64,000 bases of DNA from Mycoplasmatota bacterium (GTDB lineage Bacteria > Bacillota_I > Bacilli_A > Haloplasmatales > Haloplasmataceae), in assembly GCA_018394295.1 (NCBI GenBank), contig CP074573.1:1488001-1552000 (forward strand), written 5' to 3'. Of the stretch, positions 43,647-54,724 are shown piece after piece. Positions within the stretch are counted from its first letter, which is position 1, and each line of letters starts with the position of its first letter. The notes under the pieces are model-generated. The model did no database searches and was not told where the DNA came from. It saw only the letters and a list, made by a program, of their open reading frames with translations. The position numbers were made by a program, and so were the translations under genes.

Positions 43647-44534
43647 CTATTCACCTATCAATACACGGACTGGTCTAATCATATGTGGATCTTTTGCATC
43701 CCTTTCATATACAGCTAAAACCTGTTTAAATATATCACAAAACACAATTGTTGTAAATTGTTTTATCTCATATGTTAATTTTTGACCATGAGTAATTTTT
43801 TTTCTAAGTATATCATCAACTTCAACCATATGATAACTCTTTAATGCATCATAAATAGAAATCAGTTCATAATTACCACTTTTGATTTCATCAAAAGAAT
43901 AACATTGATTTAAATGAAAATTACCTGATTTAATACGTATTAAATCACTCATGTGAGAAGGATATCCTAATTTTTTTCCTATATCAACTGCTAAAGTCCT
44001 GATATAAGTCCCTTTACTACAATGAATGCGAACATTAAATGAAACCTCTTTTCCTGTAAAATTGTCCTCTTGGGATAATAATTCAATATCATAAACCTCA
44101 ATCGTTCTTTTTGGACGCTCAACTTCAATATTTTGTCTCGCATATTCATACAATTTTTTACCATTAACTTTAACTGATGAAATCATTGGTGGAATTTGAA
44201 TTTGCTTTCCCAAAAAAGAATTTAACACATCAAGTAATTGTTCACGAGAAATACTTTTTAAATCATCATTCTTTTCTACTATTTCTCCACTTGAATCTTC
44301 ACTGGTTGTGCTATAGCCAATTGTAACCTCAGCTATATATTCTTTATTTGATTTATCTAAAAATTGGATGATTTTCGTTGCATCATTAATACATAAAGGT
44401 AAAACCCCTGTAACATTAGGATCTAAAGTTCCTAAATGACCTACTTTTTTAGTATGAAAGATTTTCCTTACCTGATTAACACAATCATGACTTGTCATCT
44501 TTTTGGGTTTATTTAATAATAATATTCCATTCAT
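43647..44534 (-). CDS. truB: tRNA pseudouridine-55 synthase
   Basis: Makes pseudouridine 55 in the T-loop of tRNAs. The 295 residues carry the catalytic aspartate in GHLGTLDPNVTGVLPL and the motif CSKGTYIRTLAVDIG, with a C-terminal PUA-like part. I start at MNGILL (ATG 44534), after AGGTGATGTT, 8 nt after the upstream gene stop; the longer open frame overlaps that gene. rbfA and ylxP, which precede truB in Bacillus, are absent here. Confidence 0.97.
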   Translation of the reverse strand: MNGILLLNKPKKMTSHDCVNQVRKIFHTKKVGHLGTLDPNVTGVLPLCINDATKIIQFLDKSNKEYIAEVTIGYSTTSEDSSGEIVEKNDDLKSISREQLLDVLNSFLGKQIQIPPMISSVKVNGKKLYEYARQNIEVERPKRTIEVYDIELLSQEDNFTGKEVSFNVRIHCSKGTYIRTLAVDIGKKLGYPSHMSDLIRIKSGNFHLNQCYSFDEIKSGNYELISIYDALKSYHMVEVDDILRKKITHGQKLTYEIKQFTTIVFCDIFKQVLAVYERDAKDPHMIRPVRVLIGE

Positions 44535-44542
44535 AACATCAC

Positions 44543-45097
44543 CTATATTCCATATGCTGCACAATATTCAATAAATGCTTCACTCATTAAAGTTAGTTCT
44601 GTATATTTATCTAATAATTCATAATAAAGATTTAGATACTTATCAAGTTCAAATTCATTGATAACAACATTTGGTACAATATTTTCTTCAAAAAACTCTA
44701 ACGATTGATCAATGCGTTTTAAATCATATGATTTTTCCTCTTCATCAATCTCTTGATTTTTCTCAATCTCTAACTTCAATTCTTCTAAATCAAATACTAT
44801 TTTGATATATAAAGACATTTTATCTAATAATGTATAATCATTATTTAATTGTCGTAAATAGAGTTTAATTTCCTCTAAATTTTCAAACATATAATTTAAT
44901 CCATATTCAAATAGCTCTTGAACATCTTTTGAGGGTTCTTCTTCCTCCGCTTTCATTATCAACATCAAATAACTGAGCGATTTAATGATAGGAGTAATAA
45001 ATTCATTTAATAAAGACTGTTCATTTTCTAAATGAGAAATTAACTGTCCATTTTCATTCACATAATTTTCAAAATCTGAGTATAGTGTATTATCCAT
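44543..45097 (-). CDS. acidic helical orphan upstream of truB
   Basis: A 184-residue, very acidic (Glu-rich), predicted all-helical protein without membrane segments; no family recognised. Helices such as LKSLSYLMLIMKAEEEE and LEELKLEIEKNQEIDEEEK suggest a coiled or helical bundle. It is 8 nt before truB and likely co-transcribed. The ATG (45097) is 29 nt from a strong AAGGAGGG, with an 8-bp hairpin between; no other start fits the frame because a stop lies 4 codons upstream. Confidence 0.75.
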   Translation of the reverse strand: MDNTLYSDFENYVNENGQLISHLENEQSLLNEFITPIIKSLSYLMLIMKAEEEEPSKDVQELFEYGLNYMFENLEEIKLYLRQLNNDYTLLDKMSLYIKIVFDLEELKLEIEKNQEIDEEEKSYDLKRIDQSLEFFEENIVPNVVINEFELDKYLNLYYELLDKYTELTLMSEAFIEYCAAYGI

Positions 45098-45104
45098 TAT
45101 AACA

Positions 45105-45125
45105 AGTCACTATAAACTAGTGACT
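45105..45125 (-). promoter_or_regulatory. hairpin between Shine-Dalgarno and start of the orphan gene
   Basis: AGTCACTA-GTTTA-TAGTGACT, a perfect 8-bp stem, lies between AAAGGAGGG and the start codon. If folded it leaves an effective spacing of about 8 nt, the normal value. Confidence 0.65.
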
Positions 45126-45277
45126 TCCCTCCTTTCTATCTACTGTCAATCTTTAAATTGATAAGTTAATATCATTATATCAATTTTTCCTAAAAATAAA
45201 ACATATTTATTTAAATTTATCCTACCTTCTTATTTTAAATAGCCATCATTTATATATACAAGGATTTATAGATGAAA

Positions 45278-45316
45278 AAAGGGATTAAATCCATTTTACA
45301 ATGAACAAATCCCTTT
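45278..45316 (-). terminator. terminator after trxA
   Basis: Stem AAAGGGATT/AATCCCTTT with a 21-nt loop and a U-run on the minus strand. Confidence 0.7.
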
Positions 45317-45320
45317 AGTT

Positions 45321-45632
45321 TTACTTATTTTTATTAATCCATGTTGTTAGCATTTCTTTTGATTGAAATCCCATTGTTTGAGCAACATTTTCACCATCTT
45401 TAAAAAGAATTAGCGTTGGTATACTCATTACTTGGTATTGTTGTGCTACTTGTGGAACATTATCAACATTCACTTTAACAATTTTCACATCAGTCATCTC
45501 TGTAGATAATTGATCTAAAACGGGGGCAATCATTTTACATGGGCCACACCAATCAGCGTAAAAATCAACTAAAACAAGACCAGTTGAAATATTATCCTTA
45601 AAATTATTAGCATCAGCATAGATAACAGCCAT
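45321..45632 (-). CDS. trxA: thioredoxin
   Basis: A 103-residue cytosolic disulfide reductant. Active site WCGPCK near residues 29-34, preceded by LVDFYADW; cis-proline in VMSIPTLILF. ATG follows GATAGGAGGTATTAGATT. It lies 86 nt after mutS2; in B. subtilis trxA is also a few genes downstream of mutSB. Full length and typical. Confidence 0.98.
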   Translation of the reverse strand: MAVIYADANNFKDNISTGLVLVDFYADWCGPCKMIAPVLDQLSTEMTDVKIVKVNVDNVPQVAQQYQVMSIPTLILFKDGENVAQTMGFQSKEMLTTWINKNK

Positions 45633-45718
45633 AATCTAATACCTCCTATCGTATTTTACATCCATATTATACGTGTTAAATTGGTTATTTACAACAATTT
45701 TGCTTTAAAAAAGGTAAA

Positions 45719-48067
45719 TTAATTAAAAGACACGACCGTAACACCAAGTCCACCTTCACCATCGCCACCAAAACGAAAACTTTTTACATAAGGACATTTT
45801 TTTAAATAACTTTGTACACCTTTTCTTAAAGCACCTGTACCATGACCATGAATGATTGAGACTTGATGGTAATTACCAAGCATTGCAGAATCAATAAATT
45901 TATCCAACTTAATGAGTGCATCCTCATATCGTAATCCTCTTAAGTCTAATTCTAATAGACACTTTGATTGCTTAACAACGCTAACTTTATTTTGTGAATT
46001 TTTAGCTTTTTTATTATTGTTACCTTTTCCCTCAATTAATTCTAAGTTCTTTTCATGAATACGTGAAGATAAAATTCCAATTTGGACTAACCATTCAGTC
46101 TCATTAACTTTTTCAAGCAGTTCACCAGTTCTATTCAACGTTAATACCTTCACTAAATTACCTGGTTGTAAACTTTTATAAGTAGTAGAAACCTTTTTAT
46201 CCTCTTTATAATATTGATTTGTGTTTAATTTACTTTTAATATCAATGACTTCATGTTCTTTGTAGTTCGCTTTTTTTGTTTTTTTAAGCTCCTTTAGTTC
46301 ATCGATAATTGTCTCCACATCTTGTTGTGCTTTTTTTACGATTAATTGTGCTTCTTGTTGTGCTTTACTCTTAAGTTGGGCTTTATATTGATTAAATTCA
46401 TTATTTTGTTGTTCAACTTGCTTCTTTTCATTTAATAAATCTGTTTTAATCATTTCATTTTCATTAATCAGCTTATCTAAATACAGCCCTTGATTCTCTA
46501 ATTGGATAATTAATTTATTAACATCTGTTTTTTCAGTTTCTAATTGTTCAGTCGCTTTTGTGATAATATCATTATTTAATCCCAAACGACGTGATATATC
46601 AAGCGCATTACTACGACCTGGTATTCCAATCAGTAATTTATAAGTTGGACGGAGTGTCTCAACATCGAATTCAACAGAAGCATTAATAATATTATCTGAA
46701 TTATAAGCATATGTTTTTAATTCAGAATAATGAGTTGTAGCGATAATTCTAGAACCTCTTTCATTTAAATAATCTAATATACTTACAGCAAGTGCTGCCC
46801 CTTCTTTTGGGTCTGTTCCTGCCCCTAATTCATCAAGTAATACTAAACTATTAATGGTTATATCACTAGTAATATGAATGATGTTTTTCATATGGGATGA
46901 AAATGTTGACAAGGACTGTTCTATACTTTGTTCATCACCAATATCAGCAAACACATTATCAAATACAGCCAGTTCTGTTTGATAATTTGCTGGCACTAAT
47001 AAACCAGCTTGCATCATTAAAGTAAATAACCCTACGGTTTTTAAAGTGACTGTTTTTCCTCCCGTATTAGGTCCTGTTATAATAATTGTTTGATATTCTT
47101 CACCTAAAAAAATATCATTTGGAACTACTTCATCTTGATCTATTAAAGGATGACGTCCTTTAAAGATTTTTATAATTCCTTCACTATTAATAATTGGTTT
47201 CACCGCATTCATATCACGTGCAAATTTAGCTTTAGCGAAAATAAAATCAAGACTTTTTACAATAGCACTATTTTCAAGCAAGGCTCCATCATTTTCTGCG
47301 ACAAGTTCAGTTAATCGACGTAATATTTTTTGTATTTCTTCCTTTTCTTCATGAATTAAGGCATTGACTTTATTGTTCATCTCAACAATTGCTTTCGGTT
47401 CAATATAGACGGTATTACCACTTTGAGACATATCATGAATGATCCCTTGAAAAGAGTTTTTATATTCAACTTTTACAGGCAGTACATATCGATCATTTCT
47501 AATAGTGATGATTGAATCCGTTAAGTATTCTTTTTTGGTACTTAAAATACGATTGATTTTCTCTTTGGTTCTACTTTCCATCACTTTAATTTGTGTTCTA
47601 ATTTCTTTTAATCGTGGTGTAGCATTATCTACAATATGTCCATGGATATCAATACATAATTCAATTTCTTTTCGTAAAGAATTTAAATTAACTAATTGAT
47701 TAATATAGTCACCAATCAAATCACAACTAATTTTTTGATTTTCTAGTTTATCTAGATACAATTTCATTTGATAGACACCATAAATAAAATCTGTGATTTG
47801 AACTAAATCTGAAATCGCTAAAACGCCACCAATTTTCGCTCTTTTTACAAACGCCCTAATATCTGAAATTCCTCCCAAAGGAATTTCACCCATTCTATAT
47901 AATAAATGTAGCGCTTCGTCTGTTTCATTTAATAAAGATTGAATTAAATCAATGTCGTTAGAGATTTCAATTTCTTCTATAGCTTCTTGACCTAAACTAC
48001 AACTCGTATAAGGACCCAATTTTTTTAAAATCTTATCAATTTCCAATGTTTTATAACTTGTATTCAT
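45719..48067 (-). CDS. mutS2: MutS2 endonuclease
   Basis: A 782-residue MutS paralogue lacking the mismatch-recognition domains; acts on branched DNA and, in B. subtilis, on collided ribosomes. Core/clamp region, ATPase with ITGPNTGGKTVTLKTVG and LLDELGAGTDPKEGAAL, a long coiled coil (ENQGLYLDKLINENEMIKT onward), and a C-terminal Smr domain (LDLRGLRYEDAL, HGHGTGALRKGV). I start at MNTSYK (ATG 48067) after GGAGGTTTTAAG. Divergent from rnhC as in Bacillus, but zapA, cvpA and polX between them are gone. Confidence 0.96.
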   Translation of the reverse strand: MNTSYKTLEIDKILKKLGPYTSCSLGQEAIEEIEISNDIDLIQSLLNETDEALHLLYRMGEIPLGGISDIRAFVKRAKIGGVLAISDLVQITDFIYGVYQMKLYLDKLENQKISCDLIGDYINQLVNLNSLRKEIELCIDIHGHIVDNATPRLKEIRTQIKVMESRTKEKINRILSTKKEYLTDSIITIRNDRYVLPVKVEYKNSFQGIIHDMSQSGNTVYIEPKAIVEMNNKVNALIHEEKEEIQKILRRLTELVAENDGALLENSAIVKSLDFIFAKAKFARDMNAVKPIINSEGIIKIFKGRHPLIDQDEVVPNDIFLGEEYQTIIITGPNTGGKTVTLKTVGLFTLMMQAGLLVPANYQTELAVFDNVFADIGDEQSIEQSLSTFSSHMKNIIHITSDITINSLVLLDELGAGTDPKEGAALAVSILDYLNERGSRIIATTHYSELKTYAYNSDNIINASVEFDVETLRPTYKLLIGIPGRSNALDISRRLGLNNDIITKATEQLETEKTDVNKLIIQLENQGLYLDKLINENEMIKTDLLNEKKQVEQQNNEFNQYKAQLKSKAQQEAQLIVKKAQQDVETIIDELKELKKTKKANYKEHEVIDIKSKLNTNQYYKEDKKVSTTYKSLQPGNLVKVLTLNRTGELLEKVNETEWLVQIGILSSRIHEKNLELIEGKGNNNKKAKNSQNKVSVVKQSKCLLELDLRGLRYEDALIKLDKFIDSAMLGNYHQVSIIHGHGTGALRKGVQSYLKKCPYVKSFRFGGDGEGGLGVTVVSFN

Positions 48068-48147
48068 CTTAAAACCTCCAGACATGTTTTATTTTACCAA
48101 AAAATTTGCTAAAATAATAGTATTAATTGATGAGGTGAACAAAAAAA

Positions 48148-49047
48148 ATGAAAAGTATATCAATAATAGTTAATGAGAATACATTAAATAAGATAAAAAG
48201 TTTTTATGAGGATCATTTAATTCCTAATAATAATAAGAATGCCCTATTTATCGCAAAAATTGATGGTTGTACAATTACTGCATATCATACAAAAAAAGTC
48301 CTGTTCCAAGGAAAGAATTCAGAAACTGAAGCAGCAATGTGGGAAGGAATTAAAAATGATAAAAAGAGCGTCTCAACTAATCAAAATCAACATTCATATT
48401 ATTTAGATTGTATCGGAAGCGATGAAGTAGGGACTGGTGATTATTTTGGTCCCGTTGTTGTTGTAAGTGCATTTTTAGATAAAGATAAATTACCATTAAT
48501 TAAAACATTAAATATCGATGATTCAAAAAAATTAACCGACAATGACATAATGAAAATAGCGCCTACTCTATTTAAAAATATTCCATATTCCTTGCTGGTT
48601 GTCCATAATGAAAAATATAATGAAGTTATGAAACAAAAAGATATGAACTTAAATAAATTAAAAGCAGTTCTTCATAAACAAGCTATCTCAAATCTATTAA
48701 ATAAAATAAAACAACAACCACCCATTATTATTGACCAATTTTGCTCAATTGAACATTTTAATAAATATATTAACGAAAGAAATTTTACTAAAGGTATTCA
48801 CTTTCATACCAAAGCAGAAAGCAAATATGCTTCTGTTGCTTGCGCTTCGATGATGGCACGCTATATTTTCCTACAAGAAATGAAAAAGTTGTCAGAATCC
48901 CTTAAAACAACGTTAAACAAAGGTGCTTCTAACCAAGTTGACATTCAAGGAAAAGAATTAGTCCAAAAATATGGACCAGATATCTTAAATAAGGTAGCTA
49001 AACATCATTTTAAGAACACAGAAAAGATTAAAGCGCTCATCGATTAA
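48148..49047 (+). CDS. rnhC: ribonuclease HIII
   Basis: Removes RNA from RNA-DNA hybrids. 299 residues: an N-terminal TBP-like substrate-binding domain and the RNase H domain with catalytic GSDEVGTGDYFGPVVV, DDSKKLTD, the aspartate in IIIDQFC and the late SVACASMMARY region. ATG follows GATGAGGTGAACAAAAAAA, a rather long spacing. It is transcribed divergently from mutS2. Confidence 0.95.
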   Translation: MKSISIIVNENTLNKIKSFYEDHLIPNNNKNALFIAKIDGCTITAYHTKKVLFQGKNSETEAAMWEGIKNDKKSVSTNQNQHSYYLDCIGSDEVGTGDYFGPVVVVSAFLDKDKLPLIKTLNIDDSKKLTDNDIMKIAPTLFKNIPYSLLVVHNEKYNEVMKQKDMNLNKLKAVLHKQAISNLLNKIKQQPPIIIDQFCSIEHFNKYINERNFTKGIHFHTKAESKYASVACASMMARYIFLQEMKKLSESLKTTLNKGASNQVDIQGKELVQKYGPDILNKVAKHHFKNTEKIKALID

Positions 49048-49061
49048 AAACTATTATTTAA

Positions 49062-49099
49062 AAGGGATTTATTACTATATGATATGTAATAAATCCCTT
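49062..49099 (+). terminator. terminator after rnhC
   Basis: A 14-bp stem AAGGGATTTATTAC/GTAATAAATCCCTT shortly after rnhC. The 3' U-tract is poor, so efficiency is uncertain. Confidence 0.6.
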
Positions 49100-49150
49100 A
49101 TACAAATATATGTAGTCTATATAATCTTATAAAATTTAATTTTATACTAT

Positions 49151-49179
49151 AAAAAAAACGTTGCCATCTGACAACGTTT
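49151..49179 (-). terminator. terminator after rpsU
   Basis: Stem AAACGTTG/CAACGTTT with a U8 tail on the minus strand. Confidence 0.88.
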
Positions 49180-49186
49180 ATTTTCA

Positions 49187-49360
49187 TTAGAATGATTTTT
49201 TTCCTTTAGCCTTAGCCTTCATTTTTTTAGTGACACTTGGTTTTAAGTAATATTGACGTTTGCGGGCCTCAGATAGGGTACCAGCACGTGCAACATCGTT
49301 CTTAAAACGACGTAAAGCATCTTCTAATGATTCGTTATTTCTAATTATAGTTTTTGCCAT
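49187..49360 (-). CDS. rpsU: 30S ribosomal protein S21
   Basis: A 57-residue basic protein starting [19 protein letters not shown] and ending in [13 protein letters not shown], typical of S21. It is part of the 30S platform near the anti-Shine-Dalgarno. ATG 49360 follows GGAAGGAGGGAATAAAAAATC. It has its own promoter and terminator. Position after mtaB matches B. subtilis (yqeU-yqeV-rpsU); yqeY, normally next, is not here. Confidence 0.97.
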   Translation of the reverse strand: MAKTIIRNNESLEDALRRFKNDVARAGTLSEARKRQYYLKPSVTKKMKAKAKGKKSF

Positions 49361-49403
49361 GATTTTTTATTCCCTCCTTCCGCACACAAACAAATACAAA
49401 AAA

Positions 49404-49432
49404 ATTATACCTCAAATTCAGTAAATAGTAAA
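49404..49432 (-). promoter_or_regulatory. sigma-A promoter of rpsU
   Basis: TTTACT (49427-49432), 17 nt, TATAAT (49404-49409) on the minus strand, in the gap after mtaB. Confidence 0.65.
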
Positions 49433-49450
49433 TATTTTTTTCAATATTTG

Positions 49451-50755
49451 TTATATTAATTCACCAAAAGCAAGTGATTGTGTCGTATTTTTTATTAAAA
49501 CTTTAACTTCTTTCCCAATATTTGACTCATTACCAATGGCTTTAACTTTTACATAATTTGAAGCATGACCTAAAATATATTGTGAATCTTGTTGACATCT
49601 TTCTTCAAAAATAACATTCAGTATTTGATTTTGAAATTGGTTCACATATTTTTCTGTTAATTCCTTTGATAAAGCTAATAATTCATTTACTCGCATTGTC
49701 TTGACAATTTCTGAAACTTGCAAAGCCATCTTGGCTGCTCTAGTTCCTGAACGTTTAGAATAAGGAAAAACATGTAATTCACTAAAACCAACTTTTTTTA
49801 TAAAATCATAAGTTTCTTTAAATTCATTTTCGGTTTCTCCAGGAAATCCAACAATTACATCAGTTGTAATCGCAATATCAGGAAAAATTGCTCGGATTTC
49901 ATTTATTTTATCCATATACTCATTAGTAGTATATTTTCGATTCATTCTTTCTAGAACAGTATCAGACCCGGATTGTATAGGAACATGAAGATGATTCGCT
50001 AAAATATGAGAGTTTTTCATCACATTTAACATTTTCTCATCAATTTGTGAAATTTCGATTGAGGAAATTCTGAGTCTCTTTATTCCATGGACTTGTTTTT
50101 CAATATCTACGATTAAATCTGCTAAATCATAATTATCAAAATCTATGCCATAACCACCTGTGTGTATACCCGTTAAAATAATCTCTAAATGACCATGATC
50201 AACTAAATTTTGTATCTCCATAATGACAGAATCTTTATCTTTTGAACGCATCTTACCTCTTGCAAATGGAATAATACAATACGTACAAAAATTCTGGCAG
50301 CCTTCTTGAATTTTAATATTTGCACGTGTTCTTGATTCATAATTTATGACCGCTAGATTTTCAAATTGAACATCATGAAATAGATCTTTGACATAAGTTA
50401 CAGGTTTCCTGTTTTTAATAAATTTTTCAACCATCTCAACAATATTTTCTCGACCATTCGTACCAATAATGAGGTCTACACCATCAATTTTTGCTACTTC
50501 ATTCGGTTGTGTTTGCGCATAACAACCTGTTACACAGATAACTGCATCAGGATTTTTTCTAATCGCTCTTCGAATCATTTGACGACTCTTTCTATCTCCT
50601 TTATTAGTTACTGTACAAGTATTTATGATATAAACATCAGCGACTTGATTAAAATCAACTCGCTTATAATTAGCATTTTTAAATAATTCACTTATTGCTT
50701 CTGTTTCGTAATTATTAACTTTACACCCTAAGGTATAAAAAGCAATTGTTTTCAA
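49451..50755 (-). CDS. mtaB: tRNA t6A37 methylthiotransferase MtaB
   Basis: Radical-SAM enzyme that methylthiolates t6A37 of tRNA. About 434 residues: N-terminal UPF0004 domain with cluster cysteines (YTLGCKVNNYE, NTCTVT, CVTGCYAQ), radical-SAM CQNFCTYCIIPFARG, VGFPGETENEF, and a C-terminal TRAM domain. I prefer the TTG at 50755 (MKTIAFYTLGC), 8 nt after GGAGA, over the ATG at 50764, which overlaps the Shine-Dalgarno. It follows rsmE directly. Confidence 0.95.
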   Translation of the reverse strand: MKTIAFYTLGCKVNNYETEAISELFKNANYKRVDFNQVADVYIINTCTVTNKGDRKSRQMIRRAIRKNPDAVICVTGCYAQTQPNEVAKIDGVDLIIGTNGRENIVEMVEKFIKNRKPVTYVKDLFHDVQFENLAVINYESRTRANIKIQEGCQNFCTYCIIPFARGKMRSKDKDSVIMEIQNLVDHGHLEIILTGIHTGGYGIDFDNYDLADLIVDIEKQVHGIKRLRISSIEISQIDEKMLNVMKNSHILANHLHVPIQSGSDTVLERMNRKYTTNEYMDKINEIRAIFPDIAITTDVIVGFPGETENEFKETYDFIKKVGFSELHVFPYSKRSGTRAAKMALQVSEIVKTMRVNELLALSKELTEKYVNQFQNQILNVIFEERCQQDSQYILGHASNYVKVKAIGNESNIGKEVKVLIKNTTQSLAFGELI

Positions 50756-50760
50756 AACAA

Positions 50761-51504
50761 TCATCTCCTTAGTTCTAGTTCGTAAGTAATCGCAGACATA
50801 ACAAATAATGGTGCTGTTTCAGTTCTTAATATCCGATTTCCTAAAGAAATTACTTGAAAATCATTTTCTTTTAATAATGAGATTTCTTTATCTGATAGCC
50901 CTCCTTCAGGACCAATAAAAATCAATAATTTCTCATTTTCATTAATATTTTGAAGTCGTTTTGACAGATTAAATTGTTCTTCTTTTGAACTTGCTTCATA
51001 AGCAACACATTTATAATGAAAGTTTTTACTAAAAGCAATCATTTCAGTAATCGACATAAATGAATGGACCTTAGGAATCATTAAACGGTGAGATTGTTCA
51101 GCAGCACTCTTAGCAATTTTATTAAATCTCTCTATTTTCTTATGTTCTGTTTTTTTATCGACTTTAAATAAGGAACGTTCACTTAAAACAGGTATTAATT
51201 CATATCCTCCAAGTTCAGTGACTTTTTGAATGACAGTTTCAAACTTCCCTGATTTAGGCATTCCTTGGGCGATGGTTGTATGAATTTTTAATTCACTTTC
51301 TTGCTTTACTTCATATTGTAATTCTACAATAATTGCATCACTATTGATTTCATTAATCGAACCATAGTAAACGACTTTACCGTTTGAAATATAAATTTGA
51401 TCGTTTATTTTCATCCGCATAACGTGTTTAATATGGTGATAGTTATCACCAATAATTTCAATAAATTTATCCTCTATATTAAACTGAGTAAAATAACGTT
51501 GCAT
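50761..51504 (-). CDS. rsmE: 16S rRNA m3U1498 methyltransferase
   Basis: 247 residues of the RsmE SPOUT family: N-terminal PUA-like part (DNYHHIKHVMRMKIND), then the knot with KVTELGGYELIPVLSERS, KSAAEQSHRLMIPKV, the SAM-binding LLIFIGPEGGLSDKEI and LGNRILRTETAPLF. ATG follows AGAGGTAATTTT. In B. subtilis prmA (yqeT) lies between dnaJ and rsmE; here prmA is absent and a terminator separates rsmE from dnaJ. Confidence 0.97.
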   Translation of the reverse strand: MQRYFTQFNIEDKFIEIIGDNYHHIKHVMRMKINDQIYISNGKVVYYGSINEINSDAIIVELQYEVKQESELKIHTTIAQGMPKSGKFETVIQKVTELGGYELIPVLSERSLFKVDKKTEHKKIERFNKIAKSAAEQSHRLMIPKVHSFMSITEMIAFSKNFHYKCVAYEASSKEEQFNLSKRLQNINENEKLLIFIGPEGGLSDKEISLLKENDFQVISLGNRILRTETAPLFVMSAITYELELRR

Positions 51505-51640
51505 AAAATTACCTCTTATTAATTACTTACTAACAATCGCTTGATATTGTAATTTCAAATTAATTATATCACGTACCCTTTAAGATATAAAGATACTTAC
51601 TTAATTAATTATTATAACCCTGTTTTTATATTCCATTAAA

Positions 51641-51680
51641 AAATCTATTGTCTTACCCATTAATGGTAAACAATAGATTT
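51641..51680 (-). terminator. terminator after dnaJ
   Basis: Long stem AAATCTATTGT...ACAATAGATTT with an inner TTACC/GGTAA extension and a U-run on the minus strand. It ends the heat-shock operon. Confidence 0.88.
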
Positions 51681-51686
51681 TTAGTT

Positions 51687-52811
51687 TTATTTTGAACGTT
51701 TAAATACATTTTTAATTTTATCAAATAATGTATCATTATCTGATTCAATCGTTGATAACTCCTCAAATAATGCTTTTTGCTTAGCAGTTAGATTTCTCGG
51801 TGTCACAACTTTTACAATCACATATTGATCCCCTTTAATACCAGATCTAAGGCTTTTAACCCCTTTATGTTTTAATTTAAACTTCGTTTGTGATTGTGTA
51901 CCTGCTGGAATGGTTAGTTTAACATTCCCATGGATTGTTGGAATTTCTATTTCCTCACCTAGTGCTGCTTGTGAGAAAGTTAATGGTAATTCACAATAGA
52001 TGTCATTTCCTTCTCGAATAAAGAAATCATCTGCTTTAACATTAAAGTAAATATACAAATCACCGGTTGGTCCACCATTTACGCCTGCATTTCCTTTTCC
52101 AGATAAACGGATTTGTTGACCATCATTAATTCCTTCAGGTATTTTAACTTTAATGGTAGACGTTTGACGTTTTTTACCAATTCCACCACATTCAGTACAC
52201 TTATTTTTAATCATTTTTCCGGAACCATGACAATCAGGACATTCATGCTGTGTTTGAACACGCCCTAAAATCGTTTGTTGGACACTTGAAACAACACCTC
52301 GTCCTTTACATCTTGAACAAGTCTTAATATCATTTTTAGATTTAGCACCAGTTCCAGCACATCTTGTACATTCCTCTTCACGTTGTAAATTAATTTCTTT
52401 TTCAGCACCAAAACAAGCTTCTTCAAAAGTGATAGTCATTTTTATACGAATATCTTCGCCTTTTCTTGGACCATTTGATCGGCGTGAACTGCCTCCGCCA
52501 CCGAAACCACCAAAAAATTGTTCGAAAATATCTCCAACATCACCAAAGCCACCAAAACCACCAAAGTCTCCCTGACCAAAACCTTGCCCATCTACACCAG
52601 CATGACCAAAACGGTCATAGTTTGCACGGTTGTTCGCATCAGATAAGACTTCATAAGCTTTTTGTACTTCTTTAAACTTCTCTTCAGCGCCTGCTTCTTG
52701 ATTAACATCAGGATGATACTTTTTTGCTAGTTTACGGTAGGCTCTCTTTATCTCATCATCAGTTGCGCTTTTACCTACTCCTAATATATCATAATAGTCT
52801 TTTTGACTCAT
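51687..52811 (-). CDS. dnaJ: chaperone DnaJ
   Basis: Type I Hsp40 that delivers substrates to DnaK. 374 residues: J domain (HPD at about 33-35), Gly/Phe-rich linker ([18 protein letters not shown]), four zinc motifs of CxxCxGxG type ([32 protein letters not shown]), and the C-terminal substrate and dimer domains. ATG follows TTGGAGGTGAAAGA. An intrinsic terminator lies between dnaK and dnaJ. Confidence 0.98.
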   Translation of the reverse strand: MSQKDYYDILGVGKSATDDEIKRAYRKLAKKYHPDVNQEAGAEEKFKEVQKAYEVLSDANNRANYDRFGHAGVDGQGFGQGDFGGFGGFGDVGDIFEQFFGGFGGGGSSRRSNGPRKGEDIRIKMTITFEEACFGAEKEINLQREEECTRCAGTGAKSKNDIKTCSRCKGRGVVSSVQQTILGRVQTQHECPDCHGSGKMIKNKCTECGGIGKKRQTSTIKVKIPEGINDGQQIRLSGKGNAGVNGGPTGDLYIYFNVKADDFFIREGNDIYCELPLTFSQAALGEEIEIPTIHGNVKLTIPAGTQSQTKFKLKHKGVKSLRSGIKGDQYVIVKVVTPRNLTAKQKALFEELSTIESDNDTLFDKIKNVFKRSK

Positions 52812-52839
52812 TCTTTCACCTCCAAATTCATTCTAAAAA

Positions 52840-52862
52840 GTCAAAGTCATATGGACTTTGAC
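52840..52862 (-). terminator. attenuating terminator between dnaK and dnaJ
   Basis: Perfect 9-bp stem GTCAAAGTC/GACTTTGAC followed by U5 on the minus strand, 22 nt after dnaK. It would let only part of the transcripts reach dnaJ. Confidence 0.75.
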
Positions 52863-52881
52863 TATTTAAATGTTTAGTTAA

Positions 52882-54720
<1,839 letters not shown>

Positions 54721-54724
54721 TTAA

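Noticed and set aside
45100-45150. TTGACA and TATAAT before the acidic orphan as a promoter
   Set aside because: The two boxes are about 47 nt apart and TATAAT overlaps the start codon; the hairpin explanation fits better.
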